NCBI GenBank assembly: GCA_031276235.1
Contig: JAISNL010000051.1
Location: forward strand, 1-35,515
Source of the DNA: Prevotellaceae bacterium
GTDB lineage: Bacteria > Bacteroidota > Bacteroidia > Bacteroidales > UBA932
Reading direction: 5' to 3'
DNA length: 35,515 bases
This document shows, in pieces, positions 13,240-22,079 of the stretch (positions are counted from its first letter, which is position 1; the number at the start of each line of letters is the position of its first letter). Under the pieces are notes generated by a model. It had not been told where the DNA came from, ran no database searches, and was given only the letters and a program-made list of their open reading frames with translations. Position numbers and translations under genes: made by a program.

Positions 13240-15852
13240 TTACAGTTTCCATTGCAGCGGTACGCTTAATTTGAGATTGAAATGTCGTCCGATATTGTAA
13301 ATTCCATCATTTTTGTAGCGCGACAAATGGTCGTAATACGTTTTGTTAAGTAAATTGTTTGCGGCGACATTCAACATCAGTTTTTGCCTGTTCCATCTTA
13401 ATTCAAACACCAAGCCTGCATTAAGTAAAAAATAATCGCCTGTCGGCAGTTCGTATTCGGCAATGCGAGTTTGTTCAAACGAATAGATACATTGCAAATA
13501 AATTGAAAGTCTATTTATTGTTTTGTTCCACAAAAAATTTGAACTGATATTGGCATTTATCTTTTGCGAAGGCATTAAAGGCAAATCGTTGTGTTTGTTG
13601 CGTCCGAAAGTATTACTGTACGAAGCATCAATATGCAGCCAGTCGAGCGGATGAGGATGCAAATGCAATCCTGTTTCGCCGCCGTACAGATAAGCATCCG
13701 TTTGATTATAATAATATACAGGCATATCGTCTATTTCCATATCGGATGGTTGCAGATAAATATAATTTCGTATATAATTAAAATAAGGATTTATAAACAG
13801 TTCCAAATGTTCCGATTTATAAATCAGAGAAGCATCGAGTTGATAGCTATTTTCGGTTTTGAGTTGAGTATTTCCAATTTCGTAACGATTTGTTCCTTCG
13901 TGAGCGCCATTGCTCAACAATTCAAACATGTTCGGGGAGCGATAACCCGACGAAAAAGTTGTACGAAACGACAGTTTGTCGTTCAAGGGTTGAAAAATGC
14001 CTGTTGAAAAATTCAATGCAAAATACGATTTTGAAAATGACGGGATATAACCTTCTTCATCTTTCGTTCCGTGTTCTTTACCCGAAATATGGCGTCCATC
14101 TATGCGTAAGCCTGCCATCAGGTAAGCTTTTTCGGAATAGTGGAAATCGGACACTGCAAATATACCCATATCAGATGTGGCAGCATCGGGTATCAGCATT
14201 TCTTCGCCTTTGTTTTTATTGGTTTGATACATTCCCTGACTTCCTATTGTCAACGTCCAGCGTTCGCTAATACGCGGCGAATACCATTTTGCATTATACG
14301 AAAATGTATTCAAGTTCATATCCAGCGCGGCTGTGCCATCTTCAAATTCTTTTCTGCTGTTGGAAATATATCCTGCATCTATTTTCAATTTTGAATTATT
14401 GGCAAAAAAGAATGTATTTTCGGAACTTACCAAATGTGTAGTCAAATCTTGAAAAGGCGATAATGGTTTGCGTCCGTTGGAATAAGGTTCTTCTTCTCCG
14501 CCTTCTTCTGCTTCAGTAAGTCCGTATTTTTCATTCAAAAAACTGTATTTTAACGAAGTTATGAACTTGTCGCCCGTGTATCCCAATACTGTTTTGAAAT
14601 CGCCTGTGCGGAAACGGCTGTTGTTTACAAAATTTTTATTGCCATCGGTATAATCTTTATGCGTTGTATAGCCGCCGAACAAGTTCAAATGAAAACGATT
14701 TTTTGACAATTTGAAGGCGCCTGTATTTCTCAAGCCTTTGGTATTTGTGTTATATTCCGAACTTAAAACGCTTTCTATGCCGTTTTCTTTTGCATAGCGT
14801 TCATCAACAAAATAGAGAATACCGCCCAAAGCATCGCTGCCGTATAAAAGCGATACAGGACCTTTAATAATTTCAACCTGTTCGTATCCGTTTTCGTCAA
14901 GCCCCAAGCCGTGTTCATCGCCCCATTGCTGATTTTCAATTCTTAATCCCTGCGAAAATACTGCTATACGATTTCCGCTAAGACCGCGAATAACAGGTTT
15001 TCCTATTCCCGTACCTGTACTCCAGTTACTGATGCCCGCTACGTTTGTCAATTTTTCCGCAAGCGATAATCCGTTCAATTCGGCGTTATGATTCAGCGTT
15101 AATTTTTCAACATTCACCACGTTTTCGCCTTGCAATCGCGATGAATTTTCGGAAACTACAATTTCCTGCAATTCATGTATCGATGGTTCAAGCAAAATCA
15201 CCTGATTGATATTCTGCGGCGACAGCGTTCCCAAATAAGTTTTGTATCCTACATACGAAATCTGCACAAAAAGCGGTTGTGAAGATGTAGTGATATAAAA
15301 ATTTCCTGATTCGTCAGTATATGTACCTGTTTTCGTATCTGGAAAATAAACATTTGCAAAGGCGACAGGCTCGCTGGTATTTTTATCGGCAACTTTGATT
15401 TGGTTTTGCGCAAACATATTTGCCTGTGCAAAACAAAGCATAAAAATTATGCAAACAGTTTTAATAACCGGTTGACATTTTGCGCACAAACCCGAAATAA
15501 GATAAGATATTGACGATATGCTGTAGCCTTGCGGAAGTTTCGGCGCCGCAACAGATTCATCTATACATGTAACCGTATCGCATTTCATACAGCGAAAATG
15601 CAGATGATTGTCGTTGTGATTGTTAATAGAGCAGTCGCGGCAAAGAGCATAATATGTTTTTCCGTTTTCGCTCGAAATTTTATGCACTTTGGCATCATTG
15701 CAAAAGCTTTGCAGGATGCGGTAAATAGTAACTCTGTCAATTGAACCCGACAATTGTTTTTCGATATCTTCGTGGCAAAGAGCCGAGTTTGAATTTTCTA
15801 AAATACTCATTACCATTTGTTTTGTTTTGGTATTTCTTCTCTGTTTTTCCAT
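13240..15852 (-). CDS. In-frame fusion: Fur/Zur-type repressor + TonB-dependent (ZnuD-like) receptor
   Basis: An 870-aa ORF with two complete modules. Residues 1-126 are a full Fur-family repressor: winged helix (CHEDIEKQLSG, DRVTIYRILQSF), metal site HLHFRCMKC at 83-91 and C-terminal CAKC at 123-126. Residues 129-147 form a hydrophobic signal-like segment ending in MFAQ, then a carboxypeptidase-like domain (about 149-225), a TonB plug (EIIKGPVSLLYGSDALGG) and a 22-strand-type barrel. An acidic loop (EAEEGGEEEP) sits where ZnuD zinc receptors carry a metal-rich loop. No stop separates the modules, and the position expected for the receptor's Met is ATT (residue 130). A cytoplasmic repressor cannot share a chain with an outer-membrane barrel, so cleavage, internal non-AUG initiation, recent stop loss or a sequence error must be considered. 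A 23-bp palindrome covers the promoter. Confidence 0.85.
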   Translation of the reverse strand: MEKQRRNTKTKQMVMSILENSNSALCHEDIEKQLSGSIDRVTIYRILQSFCNDAKVHKISSENGKTYYALCRDCSINNHNDNHLHFRCMKCDTVTCIDESVAAPKLPQGYSISSISYLISGLCAKCQPVIKTVCIIFMLCFAQANMFAQNQIKVADKNTSEPVAFANVYFPDTKTGTYTDESGNFYITTSSQPLFVQISYVGYKTYLGTLSPQNINQVILLEPSIHELQEIVVSENSSRLQGENVVNVEKLTLNHNAELNGLSLAEKLTNVAGISNWSTGTGIGKPVIRGLSGNRIAVFSQGLRIENQQWGDEHGLGLDENGYEQVEIIKGPVSLLYGSDALGGILYFVDERYAKENGIESVLSSEYNTNTKGLRNTGAFKLSKNRFHLNLFGGYTTHKDYTDGNKNFVNNSRFRTGDFKTVLGYTGDKFITSLKYSFLNEKYGLTEAEEGGEEEPYSNGRKPLSPFQDLTTHLVSSENTFFFANNSKLKIDAGYISNSRKEFEDGTAALDMNLNTFSYNAKWYSPRISERWTLTIGSQGMYQTNKNKGEEMLIPDAATSDMGIFAVSDFHYSEKAYLMAGLRIDGRHISGKEHGTKDEEGYIPSFSKSYFALNFSTGIFQPLNDKLSFRTTFSSGYRSPNMFELLSNGAHEGTNRYEIGNTQLKTENSYQLDASLIYKSEHLELFINPYFNYIRNYIYLQPSDMEIDDMPVYYYNQTDAYLYGGETGLHLHPHPLDWLHIDASYSNTFGRNKHNDLPLMPSQKINANISSNFLWNKTINRLSIYLQCIYSFEQTRIAEYELPTGDYFLLNAGLVFELRWNRQKLMLNVAANNLLNKTYYDHLSRYKNDGIYNIGRHFNLKLSVPLQWKL

Positions 15853-15885
15853 AAAATTTATATTATATAATAATTATTAATGCCA

Positions 15886-15929
15886 CAAAGTTACAATAAT
15901 ATTTTAATATTGCAACACTGTTGCAATAT
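15886..15929 (-). promoter_or_regulatory. Promoter overlapped by a 23-bp Fur/Zur-type palindrome
   Basis: On the minus strand, TTG (15913-15915), 19 bp, TAACTTTG (15886-15893) is a consensus promoter for the repressor-receptor ORF. A palindrome of 11-bp arms with a single central base (ATATTGCAACA arms, 15907-15929) covers the -33 element. Perfect dyads of this size are typical of Fur-family operators, so repression by the protein's own N-terminal module is the simplest reading. Confidence 0.75.
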
Positions 15930-16150
15930 CTTTTTTGGAAAATTATGGATGTCTTATTGACTTTAATCTGAAATAATCAATTATTCCTTGATGAAATTCA
16001 ATCTCTCTGTCAACAGTAATTACAAATAACAATCTGACCTTTGGAAATATTTTCAATATTATAACAACTTTTTCATCATTTTTTTAGTCTATTTGAATAC
16101 TTTAATTCTGTAATTTCATCTGCGGCGCTTCTCATTTTCAATAAAAACAT

Positions 16151-16158
16151 TACCTTTG
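16151..16158 (+). promoter_or_regulatory. -7 promoter element for fabG
   Basis: TACCTTTG lies 33 bp before the fabG start codon. No -33 TTG at standard spacing is evident. Apart from this and the divergent operator region, 15930-16191 holds no gene. Confidence 0.45.
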
Positions 16159-16191
16159 CGCTCAAACTTATTTAATAATCAAAGATAAATT

Positions 16192-16938
16192 ATGAAATTA
16201 TTGGAAGGAAAAACCGCGGTCATTACAGGAGCAGCTCGCGGAATAGGCAAAGCGATTGCCGTTAAACTTGCTTCGGAAGGAGCAAATATAGCATTTACCG
16301 ATTTAGTGTTAGATGACAACGCAAAGGCAGCAGAAAAAGAAATTGAAACCTTTGGAGTACAGGTCAAAGCATATTCATCCAATGCTGCAAATTTTGAAGA
16401 AACTCATAAAGTTATTGACGAAATAGTGAAAGATTTTGGGCGAATTGATATTCTTGTTAATAATGCAGGCATTACAAAAGACGGGCTTATGATGCGCATG
16501 AGCGAAGCGCAGTGGGATGCCGTATTGACGGTAAACTTAAAATCGGCATTCAATTTTATTCATGCCTGCACTCCGATTATGATGCGTCAGAAGGCAGGAA
16601 GCATTATCAACATGTCAAGCGTTGTCGGCGTTAGTGGTAATGCAGGACAAGCCAATTATTCATCGAGCAAGGCGGGACTGATAGGTTTGGCAAAATCTAT
16701 TGCGCAAGAACTTGGTTCGCGAGGAGTAAGAGCAAATTGCATTGCGCCGGGATTTATTATAACCGAAATGACGGCAAAACTCCCCGAAGATGTAAAAAAA
16801 GGCTGGGCTGAAAAAATTCCATTACGGCGAGGCGGAACTCCCGAAGATGTAGCGAATGTCTGTTTGTTTCTTGCGTCAGACCTTTCCTCGTATGTGAGCG
16901 GACAGGTTATCAACTGTTGCGGCGGAATGAACATGTAA
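16192..16938 (+). CDS. fabG: 3-oxoacyl-[acyl-carrier-protein] reductase FabG
   Basis: A 248-aa short-chain dehydrogenase of exact FabG length. The NADPH-binding motif is TGAARGIG at residues 12-19, NNAG at 90-93, and the catalytic residues are Ser142/Ser143, Tyr156 and Lys160 (NYSSSKAG). The C-terminus (VSGQVINCCGGMNM) follows FabG consensus except for CCGG in place of the usual DGG. It reduces beta-ketoacyl-ACP in fatty-acid elongation. It stands alone, not beside fabH-plsX, with its own TACCTTTG box. Other SDR reductases could look alike, but overall identity to FabG is strong. Confidence 0.88.
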   Translation: MKLLEGKTAVITGAARGIGKAIAVKLASEGANIAFTDLVLDDNAKAAEKEIETFGVQVKAYSSNAANFEETHKVIDEIVKDFGRIDILVNNAGITKDGLMMRMSEAQWDAVLTVNLKSAFNFIHACTPIMMRQKAGSIINMSSVVGVSGNAGQANYSSSKAGLIGLAKSIAQELGSRGVRANCIAPGFIITEMTAKLPEDVKKGWAEKIPLRRGGTPEDVANVCLFLASDLSSYVSGQVINCCGGMNM

Positions 16939-17595
16939 TATGCAGCTTGCATTTTGCAGGCAAATCATACGAATAACTTCGATGGCGCGTTAACAACGTT
17001 TATGCTTAACATACTCGGCAAGTCAAAAAACAGTTTCTATTTCAGATACAGTAATCGCTTAAACGAGAGAAATCTCTAAAAATTCATAAATACTTCTGTC
17101 GTTTGGCGGAAGTATTGTTATATATTAAGCCAATAAACTTTTCTATCATATCAGATTACAGGCAAACAATATCTGCTATAGAGAAAGCATATCCGTATTA
17201 TTGATGAAAGTCAGCAAAATATTCATCTTCTGATTTTCCTAATTCGTTGACTGTGCGCGTCTTTACGCAGGCTTTGGATTGAAGTAATCCAGAGGAAACA
17301 TATAATACATAAATAAAAACAAATACAAAAAATAATTAATAAAAACATTCTGGATTCGCTAACGCTCGCAATGACGCGCTGCGTGGTGCGGGCGAAAAAA
17401 TTTTTTGCCCCTACGGTCTTTTTGTGAATTGGCTGCGTTTCGGCGAGGCTTTCATCCGTTGCTGCAAATGTCTCCGAACCATCGGCGGGACTTTCGGAAA
17501 CAACGGCGGATTACGGGAAAAAACACGAGCGCGGCATGGTTAAGAAAGTATCATGCAATGTGCGACTTTGCTTGGTTGTAAGCATCCGCGTTTGC
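16939..17595. other. 657-bp gene-free region with hairpin and GC-richer relic
   Basis: No credible gene. It contains an AATACTTC/GAAGTATT hairpin (17089-17116) that may terminate fabG transcription, a small TGGATT/AATCCA dyad near 17280, a degenerate REP-like repeat and GGGC palindrome (17350-17410), and from about 17410 to 17595 a GC-richer stretch unlike its AT-rich surroundings that abuts the stop of the HD gene. That stretch looks like transferred or relic DNA but I could not identify it. Confidence 0.5.
17350..17410. repeat. Degenerate REP-like repeat followed by GGGC-A6T6-GCCC palindrome
   Basis: CTGGATTCGCTAACGCTCGC followed by AATGACG resembles the GC-rich core of the MITE-like copies at 32.8 and 34.5 kb (TGGATTGCTTCGTCGCTACG). 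A second degenerate copy lies at about 8-47. It runs into a near-perfect palindrome, GGGCG-A6-T6-GCCC (17390-17410), able to form a strong hairpin. No ORF. Confidence 0.5.
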
Positions 17596-19650
17596 CTACG
17601 GCATGTTAGAGGGATATTCGATTCGTGCGTGATAGATGTTTTTCAGTTTAGATTTGAATATTTCTTTTGCAAGCGCAAGTTCGCTGAAAGTTAAATCAGA
17701 ATCGCTCAGGTAGCCGTTTGCAATTTGATAATCTGTAATTTTTTCGACCAAATCGCTTATCGTTTCCGGTGTTACTGTTTGCAGACTGCGCGAAGCGGCT
17801 TCAATAGAATCTGCCATCATCAGTACGGCAAGTTCTTTGCTGCCGGGATTTGGTCCCGGGTATGCAAATGCCGAAAAATCGGTTGCATCGGGGTTCTGTT
17901 CTCTGTATTTCGACAGAAAATATCTGGTATATGATTTGGCATGATGGGTTTTGATGAAATCAATAATTTTGTTTGGAAGATTATATTTTTTTGCAAGCGC
18001 TATTCCGTCTTCAACATGTTTGATAATAATTTTTGCACTTTCTTCAGGTTTCATTTTTTCGTGCAGCGAGTATCCCGTCAGTTGCTGATTTTCTATAAAA
18101 TATTCAGGGTTCATAATTTTACCTATGTCGTGATACAGTGCGCCTACTCGCACAAGCAGTGTTTCGCCGCTAATCTGTCTCACAACTTCTTCGGCAAGAT
18201 TGGCAACCTGCATGGAATGTTGAAATGTTCCGGGCGCTTTTTCGGCAAGCTGGCGCAGCAATGTTCTGTTGGTATCTGAAAGTTCCATAAGCGTGCTGTT
18301 CGATAAAAAACCGAAAAGTTTCTCGAACACATAAATCAGCTGGCATCCAAACAGCACAAATATGGCATTTGCTCCGAATATCAATAATGTTGTCAAATCT
18401 ATACTTTCAAAAAGTCCATCTTTTATCAGGCAAACCGTAACATACGATAATACATAAAACAGAAATATTAATCCTATTGCAACAAACAGACGTCCGCGCC
18501 TGTACCATGTGCGAAACTGCGAAACCGATATTATGCCTGCGGCAAGCGATACAAATGTAAATTCAAAACTGTTTGGAGCGTAAATAAACACAAGCATGAT
18601 AATTGTCAGATATATGAATATTGCAGTGCGCGAACGGAAAAACGTGCCTACGTAAATCGGCACAACAGTAAGCGGCACAATATAAATATTTATGCCAGAC
18701 TTTATAACCTGTATAGAGCCGAAAACCGCCACAATAGTCAGCAGAAGTATAAAAGCGAGATTTTGTGCGCGATTGAATATTTCGGGCTGATACCAGCTCA
18801 GCATCAGGTAAAGTTGAAACAAACATATAAGCACAAGCAAAATCTGACCTGACAGCACAAGCCAGAAGTTGCCCAAAAATCCTTCGCCGTTCATGTATTC
18901 TTTTTTAAAGGATTCGAGGATGTCAATATTTTTTGAATTTACGGTTTCTCCTCTTGCAATAAGTTTTGTGCCTGCTGGTACTATACCTTTTGTTATTGAA
19001 ATGTTTTCGACAAGCTGGTCTTTGATTTTGTTTGTTACGGCTTCATCAAAGTATATGTTTGTTTTTATGTAATTGCGAATATCAATTTTTGAAAAAATGT
19101 GCTGCAATGTAGCAGCGTCTGTCTGTTTGCTCAATTCCGAATGAATATGTCTGTATGCGTCTTCTGTATTAAAAATTTCGGATATGGGATAATCTTCGTA
19201 AATATTGTTTTTTATAATTGATATAACAAGGCTTTGGCGATTTGTAAATATTTGCGGAATATCGTTTTTTTGCACTATATATCGCTGATAAGCATCTTTG
19301 AGCAGGTTGAGCAGAATGTTTTTTTCGCGATTATATTTCGGTTCGGTCAATGTTTCAAGATTTGCCGAAAAAGCGCTTATCTGTTGCTGTTCTACGGATG
19401 CGTCATATTGAAAATACGGTTTGTATGTTTGCATTATTCTGTTATGGTCGGCATACAGTTCGTCGGCAGTTTTATATACAGGAAAGTCAAACGGGCTGAC
19501 AATATCTTCCGCCATCCATTGTTTGCCTTTTTGAAATTCGTAGTGAAAAGCCGAATTATGCGGCAGCGAAAGCACAAGAAGTATGCTGGCGCTTATAAAA
19601 AGTACAAGTTTTTCCCACGTTTTAATCGTATTTTTACTGGTTGTTGACAT
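17596..19650 (-). CDS. 7TM-HD family phosphohydrolase (PgpH/YqfF-like)
   Basis: A 684-aa protein. One N-terminal membrane helix (about 13-27) precedes an extracytoplasmic 7TMR-HDED domain (about 35-265), seven membrane helices (about 270-455) and a cytoplasmic HD domain with HDIGK near residue 506, inside ALYHDIGKIMNPEYF. This architecture is that of PgpH, which hydrolyses cyclic di-AMP in Firmicutes, and Bacteroidetes homologues are presumed to do the same. It is likely an inner-membrane second-messenger phosphodiesterase. It seems monocistronic, with a weak TATACTTTTA box on the minus strand near 19671. All expected parts are present. Confidence 0.85.
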   Translation of the reverse strand: MSTTSKNTIKTWEKLVLFISASILLVLSLPHNSAFHYEFQKGKQWMAEDIVSPFDFPVYKTADELYADHNRIMQTYKPYFQYDASVEQQQISAFSANLETLTEPKYNREKNILLNLLKDAYQRYIVQKNDIPQIFTNRQSLVISIIKNNIYEDYPISEIFNTEDAYRHIHSELSKQTDAATLQHIFSKIDIRNYIKTNIYFDEAVTNKIKDQLVENISITKGIVPAGTKLIARGETVNSKNIDILESFKKEYMNGEGFLGNFWLVLSGQILLVLICLFQLYLMLSWYQPEIFNRAQNLAFILLLTIVAVFGSIQVIKSGINIYIVPLTVVPIYVGTFFRSRTAIFIYLTIIMLVFIYAPNSFEFTFVSLAAGIISVSQFRTWYRRGRLFVAIGLIFLFYVLSYVTVCLIKDGLFESIDLTTLLIFGANAIFVLFGCQLIYVFEKLFGFLSNSTLMELSDTNRTLLRQLAEKAPGTFQHSMQVANLAEEVVRQISGETLLVRVGALYHDIGKIMNPEYFIENQQLTGYSLHEKMKPEESAKIIIKHVEDGIALAKKYNLPNKIIDFIKTHHAKSYTRYFLSKYREQNPDATDFSAFAYPGPNPGSKELAVLMMADSIEAASRSLQTVTPETISDLVEKITDYQIANGYLSDSDLTFSELALAKEIFKSKLKNIYHARIEYPSNMP

Positions 19651-20029
19651 ATAATCTCCGTTTATTGTGCGGTAAAAGTATATAAATTAAGATATAAAAG
19701 CAAATTTGCAGACTGTTTTTTATTATTAAAACAATGATTTTTAGAAGTATGTTTTATTAATTATTTTTACGGTAACACAATGCGTATTTTGTTGTTGAAG
19801 CGGAAAAAACAGACAAAATAAAAGAATACGGACAAAATGAAAGGAAAATTATCAGACATAAAACAGCGCAGAACAGTTCCGCCCGATGCTCAATGATATT
19901 ATTTAAATAAAGGATGAAAAAGATGCAAGAAAAAGTAAAACCGCTTTTTCGTGCAATTCCATTTCGCCGTTTTTTCAAAAAATATTATTTTAACGCCGCC
20001 TGAATAGATTGGAAAGTAGCGAGTGTTTG
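19651..20029. other. 379-bp gene-free region between mnmA and the HD gene
   Basis: It contains the copy of a dispersed repeat at 19829-19904 and the weak promoter of the HD gene. The 73-aa minus-strand ORF at 19757-19978 overlaps the repeat, is low-complexity and hydrophobic, and is not supported as a gene. Confidence 0.4.
19829..19904 (-). repeat. Dispersed intergenic repeat, copy 1 (second family)
   Basis: Read on the minus strand this begins AAATAATATCATTGAGCATC and runs through GGGCGGAACTGTTCTGCGCTG to TTTCATTTTG. A near-identical copy occurs at 28036-28107 on the plus strand (a 3-bp indel and a few substitutions). GAAC-T-GTTC in the middle can form a small hairpin. No coding potential. 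Confidence 0.65.
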
Positions 20030-21202
20030 TTATGATATTACGCCCGAACCTACAAGTTCGTCTCCATCGTACCATGCCGCAAACTGTCCCGATGTTATTC
20101 CACGCTGAGGTTCATCGAAAACTATATACAAACCTTCCTGTAGGCGCACAAGTTTTGCTTTTTGCAATGGCTGCCGATAGCGAATCCGTACAGAATAATC
20201 ACGCTCATCTCCTGTGTGCATCGACAAATCGGTGCGGATGTAATGAATTTCGTTTTCTGCAATAAACAATGCCTTGCGAAATAATCCTTGGTGATTGAAA
20301 CCTTCGCCGACATAAAGAGTATTTGTTGCAACATCAATGCCTATTACGAAAAGCGGCTCATTGCGTCCGCCTATGTTAATGCCTTTGCGCTGTCCAATAG
20401 TAAAAAAATGAGCGCCGTTGTGCAATCCTATTTTTTTCCCCGAATTTGGTCGGTAAATATATGGTTTTGCAAGTTGCTCAACTGTATTATTGCTAATATT
20501 TTGATGCGATTTTTCGTAATAATCGGGTAATATTTCCACGATATTGCCCTGTTTTGCCGATAATTGCTGTTGCAAAAAAACGGGCAAATCTACTTTCCCT
20601 ACAAAACAAATTCCTTGGGAATCTTTGCGTTCAGCTGTGGGCAAATTCTGTTCGGCGGCAATACGTCTCACTTCGGGTTTTGTGATATCGCCAACAGGAA
20701 ACAGCGCTTTTGCAAGTTGAAACTGCGAAAGTTGGCAAAGAAAATAGCTTTGGTCTTTATTTTTATCTGTTCCTGCAAGCAGCGAATATATTGTTTTTCC
20801 GTCAACGTTTTTTTCTAATTTTCGGCAATAATGACCTGTTGCAACAAAATCGGCGCCTAATTTCACGGCTTCGTTCAGAAATGCATCAAATTTTATTTCA
20901 CGGTTGCAAAGCACATCCGGATTTGGAGTTCTACCTTTTTCGTATTCCGAAAACATATAGTCAACAACGTTTTTTCTGTAAATTTCGCTTAAATCAACAG
21001 AATGAAAAGGAATATCAAGTTTTCTGGCAACGAGCCGCGCAATATCCAAATCGTCTTTCCACGGGCAATCGCCGCGAAGCGTACCTGCAGTGTTGTGCCA
21101 GTTTTGCATAAACATCGCTATTACATCGTGTCCCTGCTTTTTTAGAATACAGGCGGCAACACTTGAATCAACACCTCCCGAAAGTCCTATGGCAATTCGC
21201 AT
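20030..21202 (-). CDS. mnmA: tRNA-specific 2-thiouridylase MnmA
   Basis: A 390-aa enzyme. The PP-loop SGGVDSS at residues 8-14 binds ATP. The first catalytic Cys is in NPDVLCNREIKF (near residue 102) and the second in SQGICFVG, both in the expected context. MnmA thiolates U34 of tRNA-Lys, -Glu and -Gln with sulfur from a cysteine desulfurase relay. The length is normal and all motifs are intact. It lies 65 bp downstream of the SRP RNA gene on the same strand, which ends with its own T-run. Confidence 0.95.
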   Translation of the reverse strand: MRIAIGLSGGVDSSVAACILKKQGHDVIAMFMQNWHNTAGTLRGDCPWKDDLDIARLVARKLDIPFHSVDLSEIYRKNVVDYMFSEYEKGRTPNPDVLCNREIKFDAFLNEAVKLGADFVATGHYCRKLEKNVDGKTIYSLLAGTDKNKDQSYFLCQLSQFQLAKALFPVGDITKPEVRRIAAEQNLPTAERKDSQGICFVGKVDLPVFLQQQLSAKQGNIVEILPDYYEKSHQNISNNTVEQLAKPYIYRPNSGKKIGLHNGAHFFTIGQRKGINIGGRNEPLFVIGIDVATNTLYVGEGFNHQGLFRKALFIAENEIHYIRTDLSMHTGDERDYSVRIRYRQPLQKAKLVRLQEGLYIVFDEPQRGITSGQFAAWYDGDELVGSGVIS

Positions 21203-21267
21203 GATTTATAAAATTTTAAACAGATTTATTTTAAAATAAATATTTTCAATTATTGTAAATTAAAAAA

Positions 21268-21363
21268 GGGTAAGCTGTTTATATCGCACCGCTACAACCG
21301 CCTGCCCTTGCTATCTTCCGATCCTGGGGGATTCGGCGGGAGCTGGTCGTATAAGACTTACCC
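21268..21363 (-). ncRNA. ffs: Signal recognition particle RNA, small bacterial type
   Basis: The minus-strand transcript begins GGGTAAG and ends CTTACCC followed by TTTTTT, so its ends pair. The apical domain contains CCAGGATCGGAAGATAGCAA, the conserved GGAA tetraloop plus the asymmetric loop bound by Ffh. The length (96 nt) fits an Alu-less SRP RNA. It works with Ffh and FtsY in co-translational membrane targeting. A TACTTTTG promoter lies just upstream and the T-run acts as terminator. Confidence 0.9.
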
Positions 21364-21368
21364 GAGCG

Positions 21369-21397
21369 CAAAAGTAATAAAAAAATCTTTATTACAA
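21369..21397 (-). promoter_or_regulatory. Promoter of the SRP RNA gene
   Basis: On the minus strand TTG (21395-21397), 18 bp, TACTTTTG (21369-21376) places initiation a few bases later, at the GGGTAAG start of the RNA. Confidence 0.65.
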
Positions 21398-21487
21398 TTC
21401 TATTTTGTACATTTGTGAAAAATTTATCAAAAAAAACAAAAATATTCTGATTTTTACACAATGTAAAAAAAAGAAAAAAACGAGAAA

Positions 21488-22051
21488 ATGAGAGAATTAG
21501 ATTTAGAAGAAAAGAAGAAGCCTGATTTTTTAAGAATGGCATCAAAATTCGGGTTAATAATGGGTTTGGCAACATCTGCCGTTCATTTTATTTTTTATTT
21601 GCTCGAAGGCAGCAATGTCAGTTCTTTTATTGTAACGATGTTGACATTGATTGCAGTTATATATATAATATACAAAGCAACAAAAAATTACAGAACCGAA
21701 TCAGGCGGGTATATTTCATATCGGCAGGCTTTGGTATATGGCGTAGCTATATTTATGTTTGCAGGAATTGTAGGCGCAATATATTCTTACATATTCAACA
21801 CTATTGATCCTGAATATGTTTATCGGCAACTCGAAACTGTAAAGCAACAATTTTTGGATGCTAAATTTGCAGAAATGGCTGTTGAGCAAATAATATCGGA
21901 CATGCGGGAAGGACTGGATTATCAAATGCAGCATCCTTTTCAGTCAATTTTGTCGGCAATATTCTGGAATACTTTTTTAGGAACGCTGTTTTGTCTTGTT
22001 TCCTCAGCATTTTTAAGAAAAAACAAACCTGAAATAATAAATGAATCATAA
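21488..22051 (+). CDS. DUF4199 family membrane protein
   Basis: A 187-aa protein with four predicted membrane helices (about 22-40, 45-63, 84-106 and 150-174) and a glycine-rich motif (GGYISYRQALVYG) before the third. This fits DUF4199, a Bacteroidetes family of unknown function. It is 28 bp upstream of a DPM-type glycosyltransferase; DUF4199 next to such a glycosyltransferase is a recurrent Bacteroidetes arrangement, so the two may act together in envelope glycan or lipid-linked sugar handling. The function is inferred only from position. Confidence 0.8.
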   Translation: MRELDLEEKKKPDFLRMASKFGLIMGLATSAVHFIFYLLEGSNVSSFIVTMLTLIAVIYIIYKATKNYRTESGGYISYRQALVYGVAIFMFAGIVGAIYSYIFNTIDPEYVYRQLETVKQQFLDAKFAEMAVEQIISDMREGLDYQMQHPFQSILSAIFWNTFLGTLFCLVSSAFLRKNKPEIINES

Positions 22052-22079
22052 TAATATTGTTAAATAAAATTGATTATAT

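Noticed and set aside
19757-19978. 73-aa hydrophobic minus-strand ORF
   Set aside because: It overlaps a dispersed repeat, is low-complexity and has no promoter or recognisable domain.
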